DNA of 9,785 nt from Paramuribaculum sp. Lineage in GTDB: Bacteria; Bacteroidota; Bacteroidia; Bacteroidales; Muribaculaceae. The notes under the pieces were generated by a model. It was not told the DNA's origin and ran no database searches. It saw nothing but the letters and a program-made list of their open reading frames with translations. A program made the translations under genes and the position numbers. Within the stretch, counting starts at the first letter, position 1. The number at the start of each line of letters is the position of its first letter. Of this stretch, positions 1-6,405 are shown piece by piece. The stretch covers positions 1 to 9,785 of the forward strand of contig JAIDJZ010000090.1 in assembly GCA_029051965.1 (NCBI GenBank). Direction: 5' to 3'.

Positions 1-956
1 ATCTCCAGGCATGCATCAGATCGGCCGACAACGCTGACTTCCTGTCAAAAATCCCCGAACCGCTCCTGCCCGACAACTCCGAGCTCGCCTTCTTCTGCCC
101 CCTCCCCGACAACAGCAACGAACTTCTGTGTGTCAGCTCAAAAAGCGACATCCCCCACAATTCGGCAACCGTCAGGGCAATCATTACTGAAGCCGGCAGT
201 GACAAACCGGGCAAACCCGTCGAAATGTCTTTTCTGAAACCTCTCGGATCTGATTCCATTCCCGGCCTGTCGAACCTGCCCGGCGGCTACTCACTGCGCG
301 CAGTCTTCGGAATCCCCGCCGGAATCAACTGGAACGCGCTCACCGACATGGCTGCCGGATCGCTCGACACCCAGAGTCAGGGACTCCTGCAGTCGCTTCT
401 CCCCTACATGTCTCAACTCGACGGACCGCTTGCGATCGGCATCGGGCCGTTTGGGTTCTCCAACATGACAGACGACAGGCTTGAGGCCCAGACAATATAT
501 ATCTCCGCCACATTTCAGCCCGGAAAAGCGCTTGACATTGTCGAGGAAATCAACGGCAACCTGCGCGAAAAGGGGATCACACCCCGCCCCGGAGCAAACG
601 GAATCTATGCCTTCAATCTCAACGGCACGAAGTATCGCTACACAGTCCGCGGCAACGAATTTATATTCGCACAGAACCGCGAAATCGAAGAGAGCTGGAA
701 CTCCGAATTAAACATTGATCCGCAGATGACCGGAGCGGTCAGTCTGATGCTCCCGCCGCTGCGCGACATTATTCCCGACGCTCCGTCGGACAATTCGATC
801 TCGGCAGCGCTGAAAATGACGGCAACCGAGATCGAAATGACAGTCACCTGCACCGCCGGATCTCCGCTGACAGCCTTTGCGACCTATTTCGAGACGCTCG
901 GCACAGCCTTGAGAAATCTCGAGCAATCAAACGAAGACTACTTCGACACCTATTAA
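1..956 (+). CDS. Secreted/lipoprotein-like protein, DUF4836-like, 5'-partial; paralogue of the next gene
   Basis: The frame is open from the left edge (first whole codon at 3) to TAA at 954-956, so the gene begins outside the window and the ATG at 225 is internal. About 317 codons are visible. Evidence for an internal ATG: the residues before it align with the middle of the downstream lipoprotein (for example ADFLSKIPE here against ADVLTSGDI there, and SFLKPLGSDS against DFLEPVSTDF). Further shared blocks are GPLAIGIGP/GTVAFGFGP and NGIYAFN/NGLYRFN, so the two genes are tandem paralogues. No catalytic motif is recognisable. The overall look resembles the Bacteroidales DUF4836-type lipoproteins, but that family name is from memory and unverified. 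The gene lies 47 bp before its paralogue and is probably in the same operon as the ABC transporter genes. Its N-terminal signal is not visible, so an envelope location is inferred from the paralogue. Confidence 0.8.
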   Translation, partial: LQACIRSADNADFLSKIPEPLLPDNSELAFFCPLPDNSNELLCVSSKSDIPHNSATVRAIITEAGSDKPGKPVEMSFLKPLGSDSIPGLSNLPGGYSLRAVFGIPAGINWNALTDMAAGSLDTQSQGLLQSLLPYMSQLDGPLAIGIGPFGFSNMTDDRLEAQTIYISATFQPGKALDIVEEINGNLREKGITPRPGANGIYAFNLNGTKYRYTVRGNEFIFAQNREIEESWNSELNIDPQMTGAVSLMLPPLRDIIPDAPSDNSISAALKMTATEIEMTVTCTAGSPLTAFATYFETLGTALRNLEQSNEDYFDTY

Positions 957-1003
957 CCTAACTGACTACGAATTCCCATTTCACACCTCACCGTTTACCG
1001 ACT

Positions 1004-2401
1004 ATGAAATCTTACAGAATCAATCTTCTCGGCATCCTCTGTTCGCTTGTGATGTTGCTGAGTTCATGTTCTTCAAAAGACTCTCTTCTCGAATCCGTAC
1101 CGTTCGACGCCGAAGCTGTCGCTACCGTCAACTTCATCGAGCTTGCTGCAAAATCCGGAATCACACTCGAAGAGGGACGACTGGCGCTTCCGGGCGAATA
1201 TGCCGCCTTCAAGGATGAAATACCGGCCGACTTCATGAAAAACGCCGGACTTCTCGCCGAAGCCGTCAACCTTGAGAATGTGGTTTTCTTCTGCTATATC
1301 AACCGCGGGGAAACTTTCGCCACCGCTACAATAACCGACATCGACGCGCTGCGCTCGCTCCTGCGCTCGCTCGAACTCGAGCGCGACACCGACAACGGCT
1401 ATGAAGTCTATGACAACCGCATTATAATCAGCCCCGACGACAACCAGATATGGCTGTGTGACTCGAAAAAACCGGTTGACCGCATCGAAGACTTCCAGCT
1501 TGCAAGAAAGAAAAACAACATCATGCGCTACTCCGGGCTTGCCGATGTCCTGACTTCGGGCGACATTGCCAGCTTCGTCATCGACCAGTCGGCTTTAGGA
1601 TCTGGATTCGACCAGTACTGGACAACCGGCCACCTCTCCGTCGACAACAACGCCATCGTTATGACTTCCACCTCGATGAAAACAGATGGAACTCCGCTTG
1701 AGCCCGACGACTTCCTCGAGCCCGTCAGCACCGACTTCCTCCGCTACGTTCCATCCAACTTCATCTTCGCTTCAGCTGCCGGGATCAAGTCGGGAAGCCA
1801 GCTGATCGCAGCAATTACAGATGCGGCAGGCAGCAACAACGACGCGATGAAAGAAATCCCCGGCGACATCATGGCCGGCCTCAAACAGATCAACGGCACG
1901 GTTGCCTTCGGATTCGGCCCGAAATCGAAACAGAGCCTCCTCAACCCCCTCTCCCCCGACCAGTGGCAGGCGCTACTGATGGTCCACATGCCTCAGGCGA
2001 AAATCAATGAAATAACCGAAAATCTCCACAATTCGCTCGGCGACGCCGGCAAAACCGACAACGGCCTCTACCGGTTCAACTCCCGCGACTTCAACCTCGT
2101 CTACGGTTCGGTCGACGGCTATCTCACCTTCGCTGCCGGAATGGATGTCGCTCCCGACAAATCCAACTCATTCATCAACGACTTCGACGGAAAGAAATAC
2201 GCGACCGTCTTCCAGACCCCCGTTCTCAGCTCGATCGTCAACGATCCCTCGATGAAATTCAGCATAAAGGCCTATCTCGAGCTTAACGGCCCGACAGCAC
2301 GCATGCAGATCAACCTCGTTGGAACCGAAAAACCGATCATCCCGACCCTCGTGGCGACAGTTCCGGCATTCGTCCGTCGCTACGAAGAGATGATCCGATA
2401 A
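1004..2401 (+). CDS. Envelope lipoprotein, DUF4836-like
   Basis: A 465-residue protein with a clear lipoprotein signal: K and R near the start, a hydrophobic stretch (about residues 7-20), then lipobox LLSSC with the lipidated Cys at residue 22, followed by SSKDS. The mature part starts with LLESVPFDAEAVATVNF, an opening typical of Bacteroidales lipoproteins resembling DUF4836 (family call tentative). It has no enzymatic motif that I recognise, no transmembrane helix after the signal, and alternating short hydrophobic segments suggesting a beta-rich fold. It is paralogous over its second half to the partial gene upstream. The ATPase gene follows 30 bp after its stop, then the permease, so a role as periplasm-facing partner of that transporter is reasonable inference. 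The start at 1004 is supported by the signal peptide beginning there. No Shine-Dalgarno is seen, as expected for Bacteroidetes. Confidence 0.85.
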   Translation: MKSYRINLLGILCSLVMLLSSCSSKDSLLESVPFDAEAVATVNFIELAAKSGITLEEGRLALPGEYAAFKDEIPADFMKNAGLLAEAVNLENVVFFCYINRGETFATATITDIDALRSLLRSLELERDTDNGYEVYDNRIIISPDDNQIWLCDSKKPVDRIEDFQLARKKNNIMRYSGLADVLTSGDIASFVIDQSALGSGFDQYWTTGHLSVDNNAIVMTSTSMKTDGTPLEPDDFLEPVSTDFLRYVPSNFIFASAAGIKSGSQLIAAITDAAGSNNDAMKEIPGDIMAGLKQINGTVAFGFGPKSKQSLLNPLSPDQWQALLMVHMPQAKINEITENLHNSLGDAGKTDNGLYRFNSRDFNLVYGSVDGYLTFAAGMDVAPDKSNSFINDFDGKKYATVFQTPVLSSIVNDPSMKFSIKAYLELNGPTARMQINLVGTEKPIIPTLVATVPAFVRRYEEMIR

Positions 2402-2405
2402 ACCT

Positions 2406-2413
2406 CCCCCCCC
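2406..2413. repeat. C8 homopolymer between lipoprotein and ATPase genes
   Basis: Eight consecutive C residues lie in the 30-bp gap, 5 nt after the lipoprotein stop and 18 nt before the ATPase start. The flanking genes are in the same frame. No gene is interrupted, so slippage would only change spacing. Confidence 0.6.
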
Positions 2414-2431
2414 AACAACACATCCACTGAA

Positions 2432-3091
2432 ATGATCAACGAAATAAGCCTGTCGGCCACCCTGCCGCATGTCTTCTCAGGCATGGAAAAACAGGCGCCG
2501 GTCTGCAACTCACAGATATGGCTGGCCGACGTCAGATTCACCCGTCCTGCCTTCTACATGATCGAAGCAGAATCAGGCACCGGCAAATCCTCGCTCTGCA
2601 GCTTCATCTACGGAAGCCGCGGCGACTACCGCGGTACAGTTGCCTTCGACGGGCGCGACGTGCGCTCGCTGACGATCGACGAATGGTGTCGCATACGCAC
2701 CCACGCGCTTGCCTACCTGCCTCAGGAAATGCACCTGTTTCCCGAACTGACTGTCGAAGAGAACATTCTGATAAAGAACCGTCTGACCGACTGCCGCAGC
2801 GGACAATGGATCCGTCAGGCGCTTGAACGCCTCGAGATCCCCGAAAAAATCAGCTCGCCGGCCGGACTTCTGTCGGTCGGACAGCAGCAGCGAGTGGCGA
2901 TCATACGCGCTCTCTGCCAGCCGTTTGACTTCATTCTTATCGACGAACCCGTAAGCCATCTCGACGCGCGCAACAATTCGATCGTGGCCTCACTGATCGA
3001 AGAAGAGGCGCGAGCCAACAGCGCCGGCGTTCTGGCCACCTCCGTCGGCAACAAAATCAATCTTCCAATCGAAACAACCCTCCTTCTATGA
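2432..3091 (+). CDS. ABC transporter ATP-binding protein, LolD/MacB/FtsE type, divergent motifs
   Basis: A 219-residue stand-alone nucleotide-binding subunit expected to power the permease encoded next. Visible motifs in order: Walker A AESGTGKSS (46-54), Q-loop LPQE with Q98, signature LSVGQQQR (147-154), Walker B FILIDEP with D171 and E172, and D-loop SHLDAR (175-180). The catalytic lysine K52, Walker B Asp and Glu are intact. Three departures stand out: the first Walker A glycine is Ala46, the signature is LSVGQ rather than LSGGQ, and the position of the H-loop histidine reads ATSVG, with Ser204 where family members usually have His. The start at 2432 is the first ATG after the upstream stop, which is in the same frame. 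The stop overlaps the permease start as ATGA (3088-3091), implying translational coupling. Its substrate is unknown; membership of the LolD/MacB/FtsE group rests on size, layout and the partner permease. Confidence 0.92.
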   Translation: MINEISLSATLPHVFSGMEKQAPVCNSQIWLADVRFTRPAFYMIEAESGTGKSSLCSFIYGSRGDYRGTVAFDGRDVRSLTIDEWCRIRTHALAYLPQEMHLFPELTVEENILIKNRLTDCRSGQWIRQALERLEIPEKISSPAGLLSVGQQQRVAIIRALCQPFDFILIDEPVSHLDARNNSIVASLIEEEARANSAGVLATSVGNKINLPIETTLLL

Positions 3092-4287
3092 AACACTCCG
3101 TTGTCAGCCGGCTGCTGCGCCACAACATCTCGCGCGGACAGCTTGCCGGCTATGCGCTTGCGAATCTGATCGGACTCTGCATCGTCATCTCCGCCGTCCA
3201 GCTCTATCGCGACATATCCTCGGTGTGGGATTCGGAAGATTCGTTCATCTCCCGCGACTATCTGATACTCTCGAAAGAGGTCAGCGGTCTGGGATCGGTT
3301 CTGACAGGACGCCAGGCCTCATTTTCGGAAGAAGAGATCAGCGAGCTGAAATCGCAGCCCTGGGTGCGCCGCGTCGGCGAGTTCACAGCATCCAACTTCG
3401 GCGTCGCAGCCTCGGTCGAACTCGGTGGCCGCGGCGTCAACACCGCACTGTTCCTCGAATCGATTCCCGACGAATTCTTCGACGTCACGCCGAAAGAATG
3501 GTCGTTTACGCCCGGTGAGAATTCAACCGTGCCTGTCATTATCAGCAAAGAATACCTCTCGCTCTACAACTTCGGATTCGCCGCCTCACGCGGCCTCCCG
3601 CAGATTTCCGAATCGATGATCGGGATGGTCCCCCTCCGGCTGTCGGTCAGCGGCAACGGACGTCAGATCTGGCTTCCGGCCAAAATCGTCGGATTCTCGT
3701 CGCGGCTCAACACAATCGCCGTGCCTGACGAATTCATGCGCTGGGCCAACTCAAACTTCGCCGACCGTGCACAGCCCGAAGCCTCGAGAATCATCGTCGA
3801 GACCAACACCCCGGGCGATCCCGCAATCGAGCAATACATGCGCGAACACCGCTATGAAATCGCCGGCGACAAAGTCGACAACGGCCGCGCAGCCTATTTC
3901 CTCGCCATAATAACAGCCGTGGTTGTCGCCGTAGGCATCATAATCTCGCTTCTCGCCTTCTTCATCCTGTTGCTGAGCATCTATCTGCTTCTGCAGAAAA
4001 ACCGCGAGAAACTCCATCGGCTGATGATGCTCGGCTACTCTCCCCGCGCCGTCGCCGACTACTACTACCGCCTCGTCATCATGATCAACGCCGCCGTGCT
4101 CGTCGGCGACATCCTTCTGATGCTCATAGCCAAACACTTCTGGAGCTCACAGCTTGAAAACATCGGAGTGACGTCAGGCAGCCCCTGGGTAGCCGTCGGC
4201 CTCGCAGTAGTCATAATGACTGCCATCACAGCCGGCAACATCGTCGCAATCTCCCGCAACGTCCGACGCAACTTCCCGCGTCCATAA
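3088..4287 (+). CDS. ABC transporter permease, FtsX/LolC/MacB-like
   Basis: A 399-residue inner-membrane protein with the four-helix layout of the FtsX/MacB family. There is one N-terminal helix (about 18-40, GYALANLIGLCIVISAV), then an extracytoplasmic domain of about 225 residues (41-267), and three C-terminal helices (about 268-302, 329-351 and 366-389). A charged cytoplasmic loop (QKNREKLHRLMMLGYSP) after the second helix matches the coupling region seen in FtsX-like permeases. Members of this family usually do not carry solutes through the bilayer; they pass ATPase motion to periplasmic partners, as in LolCDE lipoprotein release or MacB export. The start is fixed by the ATGA overlap with the ATPase gene and by the helix beginning soon after. 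The two lipoprotein-like genes just upstream are candidate partners. No further + strand gene follows; a terminator hairpin lies 30 bp after the stop. Confidence 0.88.
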   Translation: MKHSVVSRLLRHNISRGQLAGYALANLIGLCIVISAVQLYRDISSVWDSEDSFISRDYLILSKEVSGLGSVLTGRQASFSEEEISELKSQPWVRRVGEFTASNFGVAASVELGGRGVNTALFLESIPDEFFDVTPKEWSFTPGENSTVPVIISKEYLSLYNFGFAASRGLPQISESMIGMVPLRLSVSGNGRQIWLPAKIVGFSSRLNTIAVPDEFMRWANSNFADRAQPEASRIIVETNTPGDPAIEQYMREHRYEIAGDKVDNGRAAYFLAIITAVVVAVGIIISLLAFFILLLSIYLLLQKNREKLHRLMMLGYSPRAVADYYYRLVIMINAAVLVGDILLMLIAKHFWSSQLENIGVTSGSPWVAVGLAVVIMTAITAGNIVAISRNVRRNFPRP

Positions 4288-4305
4288 ACCGGCCGCACAG
4301 CCGTG

Positions 4306-4351
4306 AAAAAAAATTCAGCGGCGCCATGTCCGGATCGGACGTGGCGCCGCT
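4306..4351 (-). terminator. Intrinsic terminator after prs, probably bidirectional
   Basis: A near-perfect inverted repeat of 16 bp (4317-4332 pairing with 4336-4351; loop GAT; one G-U pair, otherwise complete) sits between two convergent genes. Read on the minus strand it begins about 32 nt after the prs stop and is followed by a short GAA spacer and a run of eight T (4306-4313 on the plus strand are A). That makes it a strong terminator for prs. On the plus strand the stem is preceded by the A-run and followed only by a mixed G/T stretch, so termination of the ABC operon there is plausible but weaker. Confidence 0.9.
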
Positions 4352-4382
4352 GTTGTTGGTATATCAGTTCAGCCTCCGGGGA

Positions 4383-5327
4383 TTATTTGAACACGTAGGC
4401 CGTTGAAATCGATTCGTTGTTGTGAACCCGACGGATAGTGTCGGCAATCAGATGAGCGACAGAAAGGACATGAGCCTTCTTGCAGTCCTTTGTCAGAGGA
4501 ATCGAGTTAGTGAAGACGATTTCGGTCATTCCGGAATTGTCGACGCGTTCCGACGCCGGATCGCTCATGATAGCATGCGAAGCGATCGCGCGGACCGACT
4601 TTGCGCCATGCTCGATCATAAGGTCGGCAGCTTTAGTGATAGTGCCGGCTGTGTCTACCATATCGTCGATCAGTATGACATTCTTGTCCTTGACATCGCC
4701 GATGACAGTCATCGATGCGACAACATTGGCTTTTGCACGCTGTTTGTGGCAGAGCACCAAAGGCACATCGAGATATTTCGCATAGGAATTCGCACGTTTC
4801 GCGCCGCCGACATCAGGAGTGGCAATCACGAGATCCTCGAGATTGAGGCTCTTGATATAAGGGATAAAGACAGTCGACGCATAGAGATGGTCGACAGGAA
4901 CGTTGAAGAATCCCTGGATCTGATCGGCGTGGAGATCCATCGTGATGACACGGTTGACTCCGGCAGCCATCAGCAGGTCGGCAACGAGCTTCGCCGCGAT
5001 CGAAACACGCGGTTTGTCCTTGCGGTCCTGACGGGCCCATCCGAAATAAGGAATCACTGCGATAACCGAATGAGCCGAAGCACGCTTGGCAGCATCGATC
5101 ATAAGGAGCAGCTCCATCAGATTGTCTGTGGAAGGAAATGTTGACTGGACGAGATAGACTTCGCAACCGCGCACGGTCTCCTCAAACGAAACTTCAAACT
5201 CGCCGTCGGCAAAATGCTGGATGTTCATTTCGCCGAGTTCGACTCCGAGATCTTTACAGATTTCTTCGCCCATATAGCGCGACTTCGTGCCGGCGAAAAT
5301 TTTGATTGGATGGACTGATGACTTCAT
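4383..5327 (-). CDS. prs: Ribose-phosphate pyrophosphokinase (PRPP synthase)
   Basis: This cytoplasmic enzyme makes 5-phosphoribosyl-1-diphosphate from ribose 5-phosphate and ATP, feeding purine, pyrimidine, NAD, histidine and tryptophan synthesis. The 314-residue length matches class I bacterial enzymes. Visible family motifs are FADGE (39-43), the ATP-contact stretch ARQDRKDKPR (98-107), the metal-site segment DLHADQIQGFF (131-141) with H133, the flexible catalytic loop HKQRAK with K195 and R197, and the PRPP-binding loop DDMVDTAGT (221-229). All look intact, so it should be active. It is a single-gene unit: a -7 promoter element lies about 42 bp upstream and a strong hairpin terminator follows. 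The gene is convergent with the ABC operon and functionally unrelated to it. The ATG at 5327 gives the usual N-terminus (HPIKIFAGTKS). Confidence 0.98.
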   Translation of the reverse strand: MKSSVHPIKIFAGTKSRYMGEEICKDLGVELGEMNIQHFADGEFEVSFEETVRGCEVYLVQSTFPSTDNLMELLLMIDAAKRASAHSVIAVIPYFGWARQDRKDKPRVSIAAKLVADLLMAAGVNRVITMDLHADQIQGFFNVPVDHLYASTVFIPYIKSLNLEDLVIATPDVGGAKRANSYAKYLDVPLVLCHKQRAKANVVASMTVIGDVKDKNVILIDDMVDTAGTITKAADLMIEHGAKSVRAIASHAIMSDPASERVDNSGMTEIVFTNSIPLTKDCKKAHVLSVAHLIADTIRRVHNNESISTAYVFK

Positions 5328-5368
5328 TGTGAATAATGGAAGTTGATTGTTGGTTGGTTTTGACGGTG

Positions 5369-5376
5369 CAAAATTA
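5369..5376 (-). promoter_or_regulatory. Bacteroidetes -7 promoter element for prs
   Basis: On the minus strand this reads TAATTTTG, matching the Bacteroidetes -7 consensus TAnnTTTG. It lies 41 bp before the prs start codon, which would give a short leader of roughly 35 nt. I see no TTTG at the usual 19-21 nt spacing upstream, so only the -7 element is supported. Confidence 0.6.
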
Positions 5377-5438
5377 CTTATTTTTATCCAAAATTCCTTA
5401 GAAACTTGTTAAATTTAATTACAGACTCGATTGAGCTG

Positions 5439-5482
5439 CAAAATTAAATGCGCATCCCAGTTTTATTTAACCGAGATGCGCA
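5439..5482 (-). terminator. Intrinsic terminator after the S8 peptidase remnant
   Basis: On the minus strand, 5482-5469 pairs with 5462-5449: 8 perfect pairs (TGCGCATC/GATGCGCA), then 6 more that include two G-U pairs, around the loop AAATAA. The 14-bp stem is followed by TTTAATTTTG. It starts 25 nt after the stop of the peptidase remnant, so it is that gene's original terminator and shields prs from read-through. Confidence 0.8.
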
Positions 5483-5507
5483 CTTGTAAAATTGCAGTCG
5501 CGACAGA

Positions 5508-6032
5508 CTATCGGAACATGATTTTTTCTGAACCGCTGAATGTCTGACCGTTGACCGAAACCACATAGACTCCGGACTTAAGACCCTCCGTCGAAAGCGA
5601 CGCCACGCCGTCGCAGCCGCCTGCTGCTCCGACCTTGCGTCCCTGCAAGTCAAACAGTTCTACAGCAAAAGACTTTTCACCGGCCACTGTCACCTCGCAT
5701 CCTCCGGCATTCTGGCTGACAATCAGACGCTGCGAGTCATCGGCCCAGACCTGACCGATCGCGGCATACTTCTGCAGAATATATTTCAGACCGGCTGCGG
5801 CATCGATCTTTCCATATCCCCATCGGCCGCCTTTCATGCTTATGGCCGAATAGGTCGAAGAATTCTTCAGAACATCGACAACCTCCTCATATGTCAGCGT
5901 CGGACACGCCTGAAGCCACAGCCCGACAACACCGCTCACATACGGACACGCCATCGACGTTCCCTGCGAGTTTGCCCGTTTCAGCCCTGTGTTTCCCCAG
6001 TCGCGGTAGGATTTTTTCGAAGCTCGTCGCTT
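5508..6032 (-). pseudogene. S8 subtilisin-like peptidase, 3' remnant with T9SS-type sorting domain
   Basis: The frame is open from 6032 (just after an in-frame TGA at 6033-6035) to the stop at 5508-5510, about 174 codons. The N-terminal part carries NSQGTSMACPYVSGVVGLW, the block around the catalytic serine of family S8 (GTSMA), followed by the usual helix and the motif GYGKIDAAAGL that closes subtilase domains. After a linker comes a C-terminal region (ELFDLQGRKVG, then LKSGVYVVSV, then EKIMFR) that matches Por/type IX secretion C-terminal sorting domains. A whole enzyme would need about 200 or more additional residues upstream with the catalytic Asp and His and a signal peptide; these are absent. 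There is no ATG, GTG or TTG before the ATG at 5954, which lies inside the catalytic motif. I therefore call it a 5'-truncated gene. Alternatives are a silent recombination cassette or an assembly join. Confidence 0.8.
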
Positions 6033-6244
6033 TCAATTCGGTTAAATTCAATAGAGTTTTCTTATAATTTATTATTAAAACAGACGTGAGACTTTGTTTT
6101 TATTTTTGTAATATATGTTGCAAAAAAATACAGATTGTGTCAATTTGCTCGCAAAACACACAAATTCCGCAACATTAAGTCACATTTTTTGTTGAAAAAA
6201 CCACAAAGGAATATGTTAAAACCCGAAAATAAATGCTACGAAGT

Positions 6245-6275
6245 GTTGGTTTATTATAAATAATTGCTAATTTTG
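6245..6275 (+). promoter_or_regulatory. Bacteroidetes promoter for the SusC/SusD operon
   Basis: GTTG (6245-6248, consensus TTTG at -33) is separated by exactly 19 nt from TAATTTTG (6268-6275), a full match to the -7 consensus TAnnTTTG. Transcription would start near 6279-6282, giving an unusually structured leader of about 125 nt before the SusC start codon. Confidence 0.72.
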
Positions 6276-6279
6276 CAGG

Positions 6280-6315
6280 ATGAAACTCTCTTCGTAAGAG
6301 AGGCTTTCATTTTTT
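6280..6315 (+). promoter_or_regulatory. Leader hairpin with T-run, possible attenuator or 5'-end stabiliser
   Basis: CTCTCTT (6286-6292) pairs with AAGAGAG (6296-6302) around the loop CGT. After a two-base bulge (GC, 6303-6304), ATGAAA (6280-6285) pairs with TTTCAT (6305-6310). A run of six T (6310-6315) follows directly. This is the form of an intrinsic terminator, yet it sits at or next to the predicted transcription start and before the SusC gene. It could end transcripts early, yielding a very short RNA, or form a protective 5' hairpin on the mRNA. Confidence 0.6.
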
Positions 6316-6317
6316 CT

Positions 6318-6392
6318 ATGCGCCCGACAAGCGCCCTTTCTAAGGTAACCGTCAGATTTTCTGATTTATATCTTTCAATCATATATGTTTAA
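6318..6392 (+). CDS. Possible 24-codon leader ORF upstream of the SusC gene
   Basis: An ATG immediately after the hairpin T-run opens a frame encoding MRPTSALSKVTVRFSDLYLS plus four residues (IIYV), ending in TAA 13 bp before the SusC start. It has no recognisable homology or run of a single amino acid typical of classical attenuator peptides. It may be chance; position between the leader hairpin and the main start is the only reason to list it. Confidence 0.2.
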   Translation: MRPTSALSKVTVRFSDLYLSIIYV

Positions 6393-6405
6393 TTAAATTA
6401 TTAGT

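Larger units (their letters stand above)
6033..6405. other. AT-rich intergenic and regulatory region before the SusC gene
   Basis: About 370 bp without a main gene and clearly more AT-rich than the flanking genes. It begins where the truncated peptidase frame ends. It contains an imperfect palindrome (6135-6163), a SusC promoter (6245-6275), a leader hairpin with a T-run (6280-6315) and a short leader ORF (6318-6392). The stretch 6040-6130 shows only A/T-rich DNA with an isolated TATTTTTG (6101-6108), which resembles a -7 element but has no matching upstream box. Confidence 0.7.

Noticed and set aside
225..227. ATG at 225 as the start of the first gene
   Set aside because: The frame is open all the way to the window edge and the residues encoded upstream align with the paralogous lipoprotein, so this Met is internal.
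4422..5144. Long open frame (240 codons) on the plus strand opposite prs
   Set aside because: It is antisense to a fully intact, strongly conserved prs, shows no domain or signal, and its composition (many Asp, Arg, His) is that of a shadow frame.
5439..5446. Second TAATTTTG on the minus strand, which could be an additional prs promoter
   Set aside because: It lies in the T-rich tail of the terminator hairpin and no TTTG box stands at the expected distance upstream, so the terminator explains it better.
6032..6052. Direct repeat TTCAAT (6032-6037 and 6047-6052) at the truncation boundary, as a possible recombination scar
   Set aside because: Six bases in A/T-rich DNA is too short to be meaningful, and no longer inverted or direct repeat flanks the region in the window.
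6101..6108. TATTTTTG on the plus strand resembling a -7 element
   Set aside because: No -33 box at suitable spacing, very A/T-rich surroundings where such matches arise by chance, and a better promoter lies closer to the SusC gene.
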